Shown: positions 34,178 through 42,311 of the stretch, in pieces
Position numbering within the stretch: the stretch's first letter is position 1
Layout: the number at the start of each line of letters is the position of its first letter
From: Streptomyces koelreuteriae
Lineage (GTDB): Bacteria > Actinomycetota > Actinomycetes > Streptomycetales > Streptomycetaceae
NCBI RefSeq assembly: GCF_018604545.1
Contig: NZ_CP075896.1
Coordinates: forward strand, 3,782,001-3,846,000
Direction: 5' to 3'
DNA length: 64,000 nucleotides
The notes under the pieces: generated by a model
Seen by the model: only the letters and a program-made list of their open reading frames with translations
Told to the model about the DNA's origin: nothing
Databases searched by the model: none
Made by a program: the position numbers and the translations under genes

Positions 34178-35443
34178 CTAGGCCGGGCGGATCGCGCCCT
34201 TGATCGCCGACTGGCCGGCGAAGAACACCGACTCCTCACGGATGAGCGCTCCGGGACCCGGGGCGTGGATCATCATGCCGTCGCCGCTCCAGATGCCGAC
34301 GTGGCCGAGGTCGTCGTGGAAGAAGACCAGATCTCCGACCTGGGCGTCAGCGAGCGAGACCTGCGTTCCCGCTTCCCACTGGGCCTGGGTGGTCCGGGGA
34401 AGCGTGACGCCGGCGGCCTTCCACGCGGCCTGGGTGAGGCCGGGGGCGTCGTACGATCCCGGCCCGACCGCGCCCGTTACGCAGGGCCTGCCTGCCTGGG
34501 CCCGGGCGAAGGCGATCACTCGCTCGGCCCGGGTGCGGTGGCCGCTGTCCGGCGACGGCCAGGGTCCGCCGTAGGCGCCGGGGGCGAACGTCGTGGAGGG
34601 GGCGGGGGTGAACCCAGCCGAGGAGGCGGGTGCGGCGGCCGGCTCGGTGGGGGCTGCCGGAGCGGGAGCCGTGGTTGGAGTCGGAGTCGGACTTGCCACG
34701 GCAGACGTCCAGAACTCCGGGAGGCCCGCGTCGTAGGCCGTGGTGGTCAGGTCGGCCGGTGGAGCGGAGGCGTAGTGAGGAGCCGTGGTGGGGTCCGGGA
34801 CGGTGGGCAGCGTCATGGTGAGCTGCGGCCCGGACAGGGGGCTGGGCTCCAGGGCGGGAGCCGGTACGGGAGCCGGTACGGGTTCGTACAGCGGCCATGC
34901 CGCCGCGTCGCCGCCGAGGACCGGCAGTACATCACCCGGCCAGGCGCTCTCGTCCCTGCGGGACTCGCCCGGCAGAGCCGGTGCGACACGCTGGGCGGGG
35001 ATCTCCGGAAGGGACCCCGTGGCGGGTGGCTGAGCTGTTCCGATGGTCAGCTCCCGCGCGACACCGGTGAGCGGCTTGGGCGGCTCGGGCTGCTTGGGTG
35101 CTTCGAGGGCGAGGGGTTCCGCGGGACGTTCCGCCGGGCGCACGGGTCGCACGGACTCGGGTGCGCGCTCGGGACGGGCCGGCAACCGGCTGTCCGGCAG
35201 CCTCGCCGGCACGATCGGGCCCAACGCTGCACGGGCGGAGTCGAACCACTTGCGGGCAAAGGTTCCGGCCGCGGGCTCCACGTCCTCCTGGGACTGGCCA
35301 CGCGTGACCGCGCTCCGCCGGCGCGGGATCGAGGCGGCGCGGGTCGCGTTGTATCTGCCCGTGTCGCTCTCGGCCCGGTCGTAGAGCTTGTTGACCCACC
35401 GCTGGACCTCGTCAGGGCTCGGGCCCTCACCCTCACTCGCCAA
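34178..35443 (-). CDS. NlpC/P60-fold protein lacking the catalytic cysteine
   Basis: 421 residues from a TTG at 35443. A helical N-terminus (about 1-70) and a long Pro/Ala-rich disordered region (about 75-300) precede a C-terminal NlpC/P60 domain (about 308-421). Active family members read DCSGLxQ at the nucleophile; this one reads GSYDAPGLTQ, so Ala333 replaces Cys. The other catalytic residues remain: GHVGIW (His381) and MIHAPG (His393). It has no signal peptide. It is therefore probably a non-hydrolytic wall-binding or scaffold protein (inference). The start is weak: no SD, but the TTG lies inside the end of a short upstream ORF with a good SD, suggesting coupling. Confidence 0.82.
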   Translation of the reverse strand: MASEGEGPSPDEVQRWVNKLYDRAESDTGRYNATRAASIPRRRSAVTRGQSQEDVEPAAGTFARKWFDSARAALGPIVPARLPDSRLPARPERAPESVRPVRPAERPAEPLALEAPKQPEPPKPLTGVARELTIGTAQPPATGSLPEIPAQRVAPALPGESRRDESAWPGDVLPVLGGDAAAWPLYEPVPAPVPAPALEPSPLSGPQLTMTLPTVPDPTTAPHYASAPPADLTTTAYDAGLPEFWTSAVASPTPTPTTAPAPAAPTEPAAAPASSAGFTPAPSTTFAPGAYGGPWPSPDSGHRTRAERVIAFARAQAGRPCVTGAVGPGSYDAPGLTQAAWKAAGVTLPRTTQAQWEAGTQVSLADAQVGDLVFFHDDLGHVGIWSGDGMMIHAPGPGALIREESVFFAGQSAIKGAIRPA

Positions 35444-35504
35444 CGGAGTCGGCCTTGTTCGCGAAGTCGGTCACTTCGGGGCGCGAGGTTCGTTCCGACG
35501 CCAT
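35433..35504 (-). CDS. Short upstream ORF overlapping the NlpC/P60-like gene
   Basis: 23 codons (MASERTSRPEVTDFANKADS..., ending VGE) from ATG 35504 with a good SD (gaaggagcgcc). Its TGA falls 11 nt inside the following TTG-started gene, in a different frame. Either it is a translational-coupling leader, or the two were one gene before a frameshift: the peptide EVTDFANKADS looks like a natural N-terminus leading into EVQRWVNKLYDRAESD. Both are inference. Confidence 0.45.
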   Translation of the reverse strand: MASERTSRPEVTDFANKADSVGE

Positions 35505-35640
35505 GGAAAGGGCGCTCCTTCCGTCCGAAAGCGCACGGGAACACCTGCTGATCGGTGGAAGTCGCGCACGCAGCGGTCAACTTAGCAAACTTGTGAACCT
35601 TCCGTGAAGATCAGGTGCTGGGGGCCGACCGGCCCGGGTG

Positions 35641-35883
35641 TCACTCGTCGGCGAGGTGCCAGCCCTGGAGGCCGGGCTGGGACAGGATGTCGGTGGCGGT
35701 CCGGGTGGCCTCGGACGTGGTGGTTCCGGGCGGGGCCGTGAGGTGGAGGCGGGCGAGATTCTCCTGGAACCCGTCGACCTCGGCATGCCATCCGGCCGGG
35801 AGCAGGGATACGAAACGGATCGCTGCCGTCTCTGGCGGCGCCCCGGACGGACCGGTGATCGACACCTGGTGGAGGGAGTTCAT
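35641..35883 (-). CDS. Hypothetical 80-residue protein
   Basis: ATG 35883 has an SD-like cggag 7 nt upstream. The small protein is soluble and mixed alpha/beta (MNSLHQVSITGPSG, IRFVSLLPAGWHAEVDGFQENLARLHLTAPPG, then a helical ATRTATDILSQPGLQGWHL). No family is recognised. It lies between the 59-residue membrane protein and the NlpC/P60-like gene on the same strand, possibly in the same transcript as the RiPP-cluster ABC genes upstream. Confidence 0.6.
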   Translation of the reverse strand: MNSLHQVSITGPSGAPPETAAIRFVSLLPAGWHAEVDGFQENLARLHLTAPPGTTTSEATRTATDILSQPGLQGWHLADE

Positions 35884-35976
35884 GGACGGCTCCGCATGAG
35901 GAAGGGAAGGGGGGGAGGGGAGTCCGGGGCCGGCTGAACGGCGGGCCGGCCGGCCCCGGACACGGGCGGGGGCCCG

Positions 35977-36156
35977 TCAGTGGGAGTCGCCGCTCTTGGC
36001 GAGCCGGGCGACCACCACGAGGATCCCGACGGCGAGAGCGGCGCCGACGCCGTAGCGGACACCGTCGGCGGCGTCGCTGGCGAACAGCGCCACCTCGGCG
36101 CCGGCGAGGACGGCCAGCAGGGCGGCGAGGGTGGTGGTGGAGCGGGAGGCGGTCAT
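35977..36156 (-). CDS. Small two-helix membrane protein
   Basis: 59 residues from ATG 36156 with SD cggaagg. Two hydrophobic segments (TTLAALLAVLAGAEVALFA and YGVGAALAVGILVVVARLA) flank a short loop with SDAADGVR, and it ends KSGDSH. It follows the ABC-2 permease gene by 77 bp on the same strand. As the last gene after the RiPP-cluster transporter it could be a transporter accessory or a self-immunity protein; that is only a positional inference. Confidence 0.6.
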   Translation of the reverse strand: MTASRSTTTLAALLAVLAGAEVALFASDAADGVRYGVGAALAVGILVVVARLAKSGDSH

Positions 36157-36233
36157 GGGTTTTCCTTCCGTGGGGGGTTGGGTTTCTGGCTGTGCCGGCG
36201 TGTGTGACCGGCGGTTCCGTTGGTGCGGGAGGG

Positions 36234-37496
36234 TCAGTCCGTCAGCTTCATGGCCTGGCGGAACGAGAGCTTGCGGTCGGTCTGCAGGAGCGCCCTGCGG
36301 TACACGCGGCCGCTCACCCCGACGATGAACACCGCGGCGGCGATCGACACGACGAGCGCGGCGGCCGGCTCCCACCAGGCGGTCTCTCCTGCCAGGACGC
36401 GCGCCGGCATGGTGACGGTCGAGGTCAACGGGATGAACGAGAGGATCTCCCGCACACCGCCGGACACGGTGACGCCGAGGATGAACACGAGCGCGGTGAT
36501 CGCGTTCACCGGCGTCGTGGTGGACTGGATGTCCTCGCTCCGGGTGGCGAGCGCGCCCGCGGCGGCGAACAGGCAGGCCAGGACCGCGATGCCGACGACG
36601 TAGAAGACGAGGAACCAGCCCAGGCCCGAGCTGATGTCGGCGAGGAACTCCTGCTCGCCCGTGAACATCAGGCCGCCGACGCCGACCAGGCAGAACAGCG
36701 CCATCTGCGCGAGCGCCAGAAGCGTGGAGCCGACGATCTTGCCGACGAGCAGGGACCGCAGCGGTACGGAGCTGGCGATGAGCTCGACGATGCGGTTCTG
36801 CTTCTCCTCCACGACGCTGGTCGCCAGCGCGGCACCGAGCAGGACCGCGGCCAGATAGAAGAGGAAGCCGAAGAAGTACGTCGTCATCCGGACCGCGCCC
36901 TCGGGCGTCTTGTCGGCCGAGAGCAGGACGTGCTTGACCTCCGCCCCCTCACTGAGGGCGCCCAGGCTGGTGCCGGCGGCCTGCGCGTTCCGGTCGAGGG
37001 CGTTCGTCTGCACCGCGGCGCCGATCCAGGTGGCGGCGATGTCGTTCTGCCCGGTGTCGCCGAGCAGGACCCAGCGCCCGCCCTCGAACAGCAGCCCGGC
37101 GTCGGCCTCGCCGGACCGTACGGTCTCGCGCACCTGGCCGGCGGACGGCTGCTGCCGGACGGTGATCTCGACGTCCTGGTCGGCCCGGACGGCCAGCGCC
37201 TCGGCCTGGCCGGCGATCCGGCCGGACTGCTGGTCGGCCACCGCGACGGTGATCTTCCCCATCGAGTCGGCCAGGTAGAGCTGGAGCCCGAGCGCGCCCA
37301 CGATCAGGGCGAGGGTGACCAGCGTCGACACCAGGAAGCCGCGGTTGGTGAGCTTCACCGAGATCTCGCGGGCGGCGACGATCCGCCAGGAGGCCTGCGT
37401 GGCCGTACGGGACGCGGTTCCGGGAGCCGTCGGCGTGCCCTTCGGGCCGGGCGACGTCTCGGCCCGGTGTGCGGGGTTCGAGGTCACGGTGCTCAT
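36234..37496 (-). CDS. ABC-2 type transporter permease (NatB-like)
   Basis: 420 residues from ATG 37496. A polar N-terminus of about 40 residues is followed by TM1 (FLVSTLVTLALIVGALGLQLYLA), a large extracytoplasmic domain (about 75-200: ITVAVADQQSGRIAGQAEALA, VSVADKTPEG region) and six C-terminal helices with VVEEKQNRIVELIASSVP, the ABC-2/NatB signature linking TM2 and TM3. With the ATPase encoded by the overlapping upstream gene it forms a NatAB-type exporter. Its place at the 3' end of the RiPP operon makes it the likely product exporter or self-resistance pump. Confidence 0.9.
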   Translation of the reverse strand: MSTVTSNPAHRAETSPGPKGTPTAPGTASRTATQASWRIVAAREISVKLTNRGFLVSTLVTLALIVGALGLQLYLADSMGKITVAVADQQSGRIAGQAEALAVRADQDVEITVRQQPSAGQVRETVRSGEADAGLLFEGGRWVLLGDTGQNDIAATWIGAAVQTNALDRNAQAAGTSLGALSEGAEVKHVLLSADKTPEGAVRMTTYFFGFLFYLAAVLLGAALATSVVEEKQNRIVELIASSVPLRSLLVGKIVGSTLLALAQMALFCLVGVGGLMFTGEQEFLADISSGLGWFLVFYVVGIAVLACLFAAAGALATRSEDIQSTTTPVNAITALVFILGVTVSGGVREILSFIPLTSTVTMPARVLAGETAWWEPAAALVVSIAAAVFIVGVSGRVYRRALLQTDRKLSFRQAMKLTD

Positions 37497-38377
37497 GCGG
37501 AGGTCATCTCCCGGTAGACGTCGGCGATGCTGGGAACGAGGGGGGTGAAGGCGTGCACGGCTCCCCGGCCGAGGGCCTGGGTCAGCAGTTCGCCGGGATC
37601 GGCGTCGGCGGCCAGCTCGACGCGGGCTCCGTCGGGGAGTTCCTCGACGTCGGTCACGCCGGGGACGTCGCGGGCCCAGCCGGCGGGCGCGCCGGTGACC
37701 AGGTGGTACCGGGGCCTGTCGCGGTGACGGAGTTCGTCCGCGGTGCCCTTGCCCACGACGTGGCCGGAGGCCATGATCACCAGGTCGTCGCAGAGCCGCT
37801 CGACCAGGTCGAGCTGGTGTGAGGAGAACAGCACCGGGATGCCGGCGGCGGCGTACTCGCGCAGCAGCTCGGCCATCGTGTCGACGGCGTGCGGGTCGAG
37901 TCCGGAGAAGGGCTCGTCGAGGACGAGCAGTTTGGGGGAGCCGAGCAGGGCGGCCGCGATCTGCACGCGCTGCTGGTTGCCCAGGGACAGGGACTCCAGC
38001 CGGGACTGGCTCTTCTCGGCGAGTCCGAGGCGTTCGAGCAGTTCGAGGGTGTGACGGCGGGCTTCGGCGTTGCCCTGGCCACGGAGCCGGGCCAGATAGA
38101 CGAGCTGGCCGAGGACGGTCTGCTTGGGGTAGAGGCCCCGCTCCTCCGGCATGTACCCGAAGTCCCTGCGGTCTGCGGCGGTGACGGGGGCGCCGTCCCA
38201 GCGGATCTCGCCGCGGTTCGTGGCCAGTACGCCCATGATCATGCGCATGGTGGTGGTCTTGCCCGCGCCGTTCCCGCCGACGAACCCGGTCAACCGGCCC
38301 CTGGACACCCGGAAGGACACCTGGTCGACGGCACGGTGATCGCCGAAGTCTCGTACGAGTTCTTCCAGTTCCAGCAT
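37493..38377 (-). CDS. ABC transporter ATPase (NatA-like)
   Basis: 294 residues. Walker A GGNGAGKTTTMR (about 34-45), signature LSLGNQQRVQIAAALLG (non-canonical LSLGN for LSGGQ, common in this subfamily), Walker B LLVLDEPFSGLDP, switch His SSHQLDLVE, then a C-terminal domain (about 220-294). The stop overlaps the permease ATG by 4 nt. It lies 73 bp downstream of the YcaO gene on the same strand. It powers export or immunity for the RiPP cluster by position. Confidence 0.92.
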   Translation of the reverse strand: MLELEELVRDFGDHRAVDQVSFRVSRGRLTGFVGGNGAGKTTTMRMIMGVLATNRGEIRWDGAPVTAADRRDFGYMPEERGLYPKQTVLGQLVYLARLRGQGNAEARRHTLELLERLGLAEKSQSRLESLSLGNQQRVQIAAALLGSPKLLVLDEPFSGLDPHAVDTMAELLREYAAAGIPVLFSSHQLDLVERLCDDLVIMASGHVVGKGTADELRHRDRPRYHLVTGAPAGWARDVPGVTDVEELPDGARVELAADADPGELLTQALGRGAVHAFTPLVPSIADVYREMTSA

Positions 38378-38450
38378 CTGTGTCTTCTCTCAGCTCGGTT
38401 GTTCGGTGGTTCACGGTGGGGGGAACGAGCGGCGGCGGACCACCGCCGGG

Positions 38451-39791
38451 TCAGGGCAAGGGATGCGGGGCCGCTTCCCGCGGGTCGTCCAGGCGGGCGG
38501 GGCAGCCGGTCCGTTCGGCCGCCGAGGCCAGCCGGGGCAGGTGCCGGCTCCAGCGGTGCGTCTCGTCCATCCGCAGGTTCTGGTAGCCGGGGGCCAGCAC
38601 CTTGACGACGTGCCAGCCCATGGCGGCGACGGCCTGCGGAAGGCGCGGGGTGAGGTCGACGGCGAGGAGGCCCGCGCCGTCGGCGGTCAGGGCCCGCCGG
38701 ATCTCCTCCGCGCCCAGGTCCCGCGCGGGCGGCGGAGCCGGGAGCGTGCCCGGCTCCTGGAATCCCGCGACCCAGTCGCGTACGGCCTCGTAGGCGGGCC
38801 GGGTCAGCATGTGGGAGAGCCTGTCGTGCTCCGTCACGATCGGGCCGAGGTGCCCCATCTCGCCCTGCGCACGCAGCGCCCGCAACGCGGCCCGTACCTG
38901 CCACGCCTCCTGGAACGCCTTGGCGGCGGCCTCGGCCGGCCGGGTCGACGCCTTCATGCCGACGGTGGCCAGGGCGCCCGGGCCCTCCGGGTCGATCAGG
39001 CAGGCGGTCATGCACCAGAGGCCGGGTACGGCGGTGGGGATACGCGCGAGGACGGGGGTGAGCCCCGCCGCGCGTGCCCGCTCCCACACCGCCCGCAGCC
39101 CGGTGTCGGCGGGCGACGGGGTGTACGTGGGCAGGCGCAACTGCCGGTCCCAGGCGACGGTGAGGGCGTCCCGCTCCGTCACCTCGGTCATCGCGGCGGC
39201 GAGAGCGGTCTCGTGACTCGCGCCCGCCGCCGCCCCGGACGGGCTCGGGTCGAACAGGTCGGCCCGGCGCGCGGGCCAGTCGACGAGGTCCGCGGGGACC
39301 AGGACGGGAGTGTCCGAGTCCAGGGCGCGGGCCTCGTACCAGGACAGGCTCGCCGCCTCGGCGTCCGGGTGGGACAGGGCGTGGCCGGGGTGGTACGCGT
39401 ACAGCGTCGTGCCGTCCAGGCCGGCCGCGGTGCCCGTGCGGGCGGGGTACGCGGCCGAGGGGTGCAGAGCGCGCCGCTCCACGGCCTCGCCCGCTCCGCG
39501 CAGCAGGGCATCGACCCGGGAGGTACCGCTGGCCCCGGCGAACCGGGAGGACAGCGGGAGATCCAGGAGGACGGCACCCGGGCCGGCGGTGGCGGAGCCG
39601 GCAGACCCCGCCGGGCCCGGGGCCCCGGCCGAAGTCCCGGAACCCGCGGAGCCCACCGTGCCCGTGAAGCCCTCCACCGGGGGGAGTTCGACCGCGCTGC
39701 TCCACAGCGGGTCGCCGTCGTGCGGGGGCGTCACCGCGTAGCGCAGGGCGATGCCCGACGCGGGGGCGAGGGTGGCCGGGATGTCGATCAC
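38451..39791 (-). CDS. YcaO-domain protein, predicted azoline-forming cyclodehydratase
   Basis: 446 residues from GTG 39791, whose GTGA overlaps the LanKC stop. YcaO proteins use ATP to activate backbone amides. The ATP/Mg motifs are visible: GEAVERR (101-107), TEVTERD (202-208) and QEAWQVR (294-300, the Qx3QxR motif). The chain ends exactly in PHPLP (442-446), the C-terminal PxPxP typical of azoline-forming YcaOs. No E1/ThiF-like partner, TfuA or dehydrogenase is present. The precursors have no Cys, so Ser/Thr-derived (methyl)oxazoline is the expected product if it acts on them. Residues 43-72 are a low-complexity Gly/Ala/Ser/Pro loop. Confidence 0.88.
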   Translation of the reverse strand: MIDIPATLAPASGIALRYAVTPPHDGDPLWSSAVELPPVEGFTGTVGSAGSGTSAGAPGPAGSAGSATAGPGAVLLDLPLSSRFAGASGTSRVDALLRGAGEAVERRALHPSAAYPARTGTAAGLDGTTLYAYHPGHALSHPDAEAASLSWYEARALDSDTPVLVPADLVDWPARRADLFDPSPSGAAAGASHETALAAAMTEVTERDALTVAWDRQLRLPTYTPSPADTGLRAVWERARAAGLTPVLARIPTAVPGLWCMTACLIDPEGPGALATVGMKASTRPAEAAAKAFQEAWQVRAALRALRAQGEMGHLGPIVTEHDRLSHMLTRPAYEAVRDWVAGFQEPGTLPAPPPARDLGAEEIRRALTADGAGLLAVDLTPRLPQAVAAMGWHVVKVLAPGYQNLRMDETHRWSRHLPRLASAAERTGCPARLDDPREAAPHPLP

Positions 39792-42298
39792 CGCCGGGCC
39801 TCGATCACCGCGGGGGCGAGGAAGGGCAGGGCCGGGATGCCGTCCCGCAGGGCGGTGAGGGACAGGAGGACACCCGCCGAGCCGGTGCCCAGGTCCGTGG
39901 AGAGGCGGTAGCCGTAGTTGCCGAGGAAGTCGACGCGACCGGGTTCGGCGGCGATCGCCTCCCAGCCGAGGGCTTCGAGGTGGAAGCCGAGGACGTCCCG
40001 CTCCGCCGCGCTGCCGCCGTTCTCGAGGGCGAGGATCTCGCCCGCGCGTCCGTGCAGCAGGCCGCACGAGGTGGCGAAGCCGCCCCGCCGCAGATTGACG
40101 AGCCTCTTCACCGCGGTGCGCATCCGCTCGTCGTCGGGAGTGTGCCGGAGCGCGGCCCGCAGCGCGAGCACGATGCCGGCGGAACCCTCCAGCCCGGGGC
40201 TGAGGAAACGGTCGTCGAAGTCCGCGCGCTCGATGAGCTCCAGCTCCGCGTGGAGTTCGGCCACGGCCCGCTTCAACAGGTCGCCGTCTCCGGTGTTCTC
40301 GTACAGGCGCAGCAGCAGGAGGGCGCTGCCGCAGCGGCCGTGCAGCAGCCCGATGCGCTGGGGCGCCGGGGCGTCGGGCAGCCGGTCGGCGAGCTGGAGC
40401 GCCTGGCGCAGGCCCTGGTCGTCCCCCCGCCGGGCGGCCAGGTGCAGTGCCGTCAGTCCGAGGCCCGAGAGGCCGGTCGCCAGGGTCGTCGCCACATTGG
40501 CGTCGCATCCGGCGAAGGCACGCTCCATGACCGCGTCGGCGGCACCGGGGTGACCGAGTTCGTCCAGGGTGTACGCGATGCCGGCGAGGCCGGTGAAGAA
40601 GCCGGGGCCGTCGCCGGTGACCTGCCCGGCCTGGCCGAGCAGCCACTCGACGTGCTCGGCGGGCACCTCCGCACCGGCACGGTGGAGCGCCCAGAGCACG
40701 CCGGCCGCCCCGTACGCGAAGGTCACGCCGCCGTCGGCGACGATGAACTGCGAGACGTCACCCGGGTAGAGGCGGTCGGTGCGCTCGGGGGTGGCCGCCT
40801 CGACGATGGACGCGGCGATGTTCGCGATCAGGTTCCCGGTCTCCTCCCCGGCGGCGGGCCAGCGCACGCCGAACTCCGTCCGCGCGCCCAGGACATCGTC
40901 GCCGAGACCGCGCTCGATCTGCCGGGCGAAGGACTCGGGGAGGGGAAAGTCACGGACCGCCGTGTCGATCAGGGTGCGGATCTTCTCGGTGCCCCACGGC
41001 ACGACGTGCGGCATGGGGACGAACATCGTCAGCCGGAGCACGTCCAGTGCGAACAGGTCGACTGCGGGGCCCCGGAGGTGGTCGGGCGCCCGGAAGCCGA
41101 GGGAGCCCATGGCCTGCGCGCGCATCTCCTCGGCGGGGGTGGCGGTCTCCATGTCGATGAAGGCGACGGTGTCGTCGGAGTCCACGAGGATGTTGCCCGG
41201 GTGCAGGTCGCCGAAGACCACACCGCGTTCGTGCATGGCGGCCACGGCCTCGGCGACCTGGTCGATGATGCGCAGCGCCCAGTCCGCGTACTCCGCCCTG
41301 GCCCGCGGCGTGTTGTCGGTGGTGCCGTAGGGGTGGCGCAGGCGTACGAGTTCCGTGAGCGGGGTGCCGTCGACGAAGTCACGGGCCAGGAAGTGGTGTT
41401 CGTTCCCCTTGCGCACGTCCCTCAGCGCGGGGACGGACGGAAGCCCGGCGAGCCGGGACAGCGCCCACTGCTCGCGGTCGAGGCGGGCCACGGCGTCGTC
41501 GCCGGCCGCGTCGAGGCCGGCGAACGGGCGGGCCTCCTTGAGCAGGACCTCGCTGCCGTCCCGCTTGTCGACGGCGCGGTAGACGCCGCCGCCGTTGGAG
41601 AAGTGCAGGGCCTTGTAGACGCGGAAGGGGAAGTCGCCGAGGGTGCGGGCGCGCCGTTCGGCGAGTGCCTCCCGCAGGAAGGAGGGGATGGTGACCCAGG
41701 ACGGGGTGTGGAACCCGGGGCGCCGCTCGTCGGGGACGAGTTCGCCGTCGGGGGTGGTGATCGCGGGGGTGAGGGTGCCGTCCTTGAGCCGGGTGGTCTT
41801 CAGTACGAAGCCCCCGTACCGCACGTGGAGCGGACCCTCCCGCCAGCGCAGATCGCTCAGGATCGAGGGGGCCCGGGTGCCTCCGACGAGCTGCTCCAGG
41901 CCGTCCAGGGCCCGCTCCAGCTCCGTCTCGTCGGCGGGGTAGACGGTGATGAACTTGCCGCTGGCGCTGCGGTCCCCGTACTTGCTGCCGCGGCGGGCGA
42001 GGGTCTCCGAATCGGATATGTACTTGTACATGAGCCCGTGCTCGACGCAGTACGGTGCGACGGTGTCGAGGAGCCCGGCCGCGTTGTCGGGGGACGCCGC
42101 GACGTGGATCTTCCATCCCTGGTCGGGGACGCGGGAGTCGGGTGGGACGCAGACCGTCCACTCCCGTCCCCGGGTGGCCGTCCAGCCCTCGGGCAGGGTC
42201 CGGCCCTCGTGGAAGTCCGCGCCGACGGACTCGGTGGCGGGGGCGTCGTAGAAGAGCGAGTCCGCGCGGCAGAAGTTGATGAACCGGGTGTCGAGCAC
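39788..42298 (-). CDS. Class III lanthipeptide synthetase (LanKC)
   Basis: 836 residues with all three class III domains. The N-terminal lyase (about 1-215) contains KYISDSETLARRGSKYGDRS and SGKFITVYP. The Ser/Thr kinase (about 220-500) has catalytic GDLHPGNIL and metal-binding FIDMETA. The LanC-like cyclase (about 510-836) has GLLHGRCG and GLLHGRAG, without the Cys/Cys-His zinc ligands of LanC/LanM/LanL, as in class III. It phosphorylates and eliminates Ser/Thr to Dha/Dhb. The precursors contain no Cys, so lanthionine or labionin rings cannot form within them. It is 13 nt downstream of the protease gene and couples to YcaO. Confidence 0.93.
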   Translation of the reverse strand: MLDTRFINFCRADSLFYDAPATESVGADFHEGRTLPEGWTATRGREWTVCVPPDSRVPDQGWKIHVAASPDNAAGLLDTVAPYCVEHGLMYKYISDSETLARRGSKYGDRSASGKFITVYPADETELERALDGLEQLVGGTRAPSILSDLRWREGPLHVRYGGFVLKTTRLKDGTLTPAITTPDGELVPDERRPGFHTPSWVTIPSFLREALAERRARTLGDFPFRVYKALHFSNGGGVYRAVDKRDGSEVLLKEARPFAGLDAAGDDAVARLDREQWALSRLAGLPSVPALRDVRKGNEHHFLARDFVDGTPLTELVRLRHPYGTTDNTPRARAEYADWALRIIDQVAEAVAAMHERGVVFGDLHPGNILVDSDDTVAFIDMETATPAEEMRAQAMGSLGFRAPDHLRGPAVDLFALDVLRLTMFVPMPHVVPWGTEKIRTLIDTAVRDFPLPESFARQIERGLGDDVLGARTEFGVRWPAAGEETGNLIANIAASIVEAATPERTDRLYPGDVSQFIVADGGVTFAYGAAGVLWALHRAGAEVPAEHVEWLLGQAGQVTGDGPGFFTGLAGIAYTLDELGHPGAADAVMERAFAGCDANVATTLATGLSGLGLTALHLAARRGDDQGLRQALQLADRLPDAPAPQRIGLLHGRCGSALLLLRLYENTGDGDLLKRAVAELHAELELIERADFDDRFLSPGLEGSAGIVLALRAALRHTPDDERMRTAVKRLVNLRRGGFATSCGLLHGRAGEILALENGGSAAERDVLGFHLEALGWEAIAAEPGRVDFLGNYGYRLSTDLGTGSAGVLLSLTALRDGIPALPFLAPAVIEARR

Positions 42299-42311
42299 GG
42301 TGTCTCCAGGG

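Noticed and set aside
36234..38414. 726-residue frame joining the ABC permease with upstream sequence
   Set aside because: The upstream part is the ATPase gene in another frame; the permease ATG at 37496 overlaps the ATPase stop.
38451..39791. Thioamide-forming YcaO (thioviridamide-like)
   Set aside because: No TfuA partner is encoded nearby and the C-terminal PxPxP points to azoline formation.
38451..40646. YcaO reading frame extended upstream into LanKC as a 731-residue protein
   Set aside because: The extension is an out-of-frame reading of LanKC. The GTG at 39791 overlaps the LanKC stop by 4 nt and begins where YcaO similarity begins.
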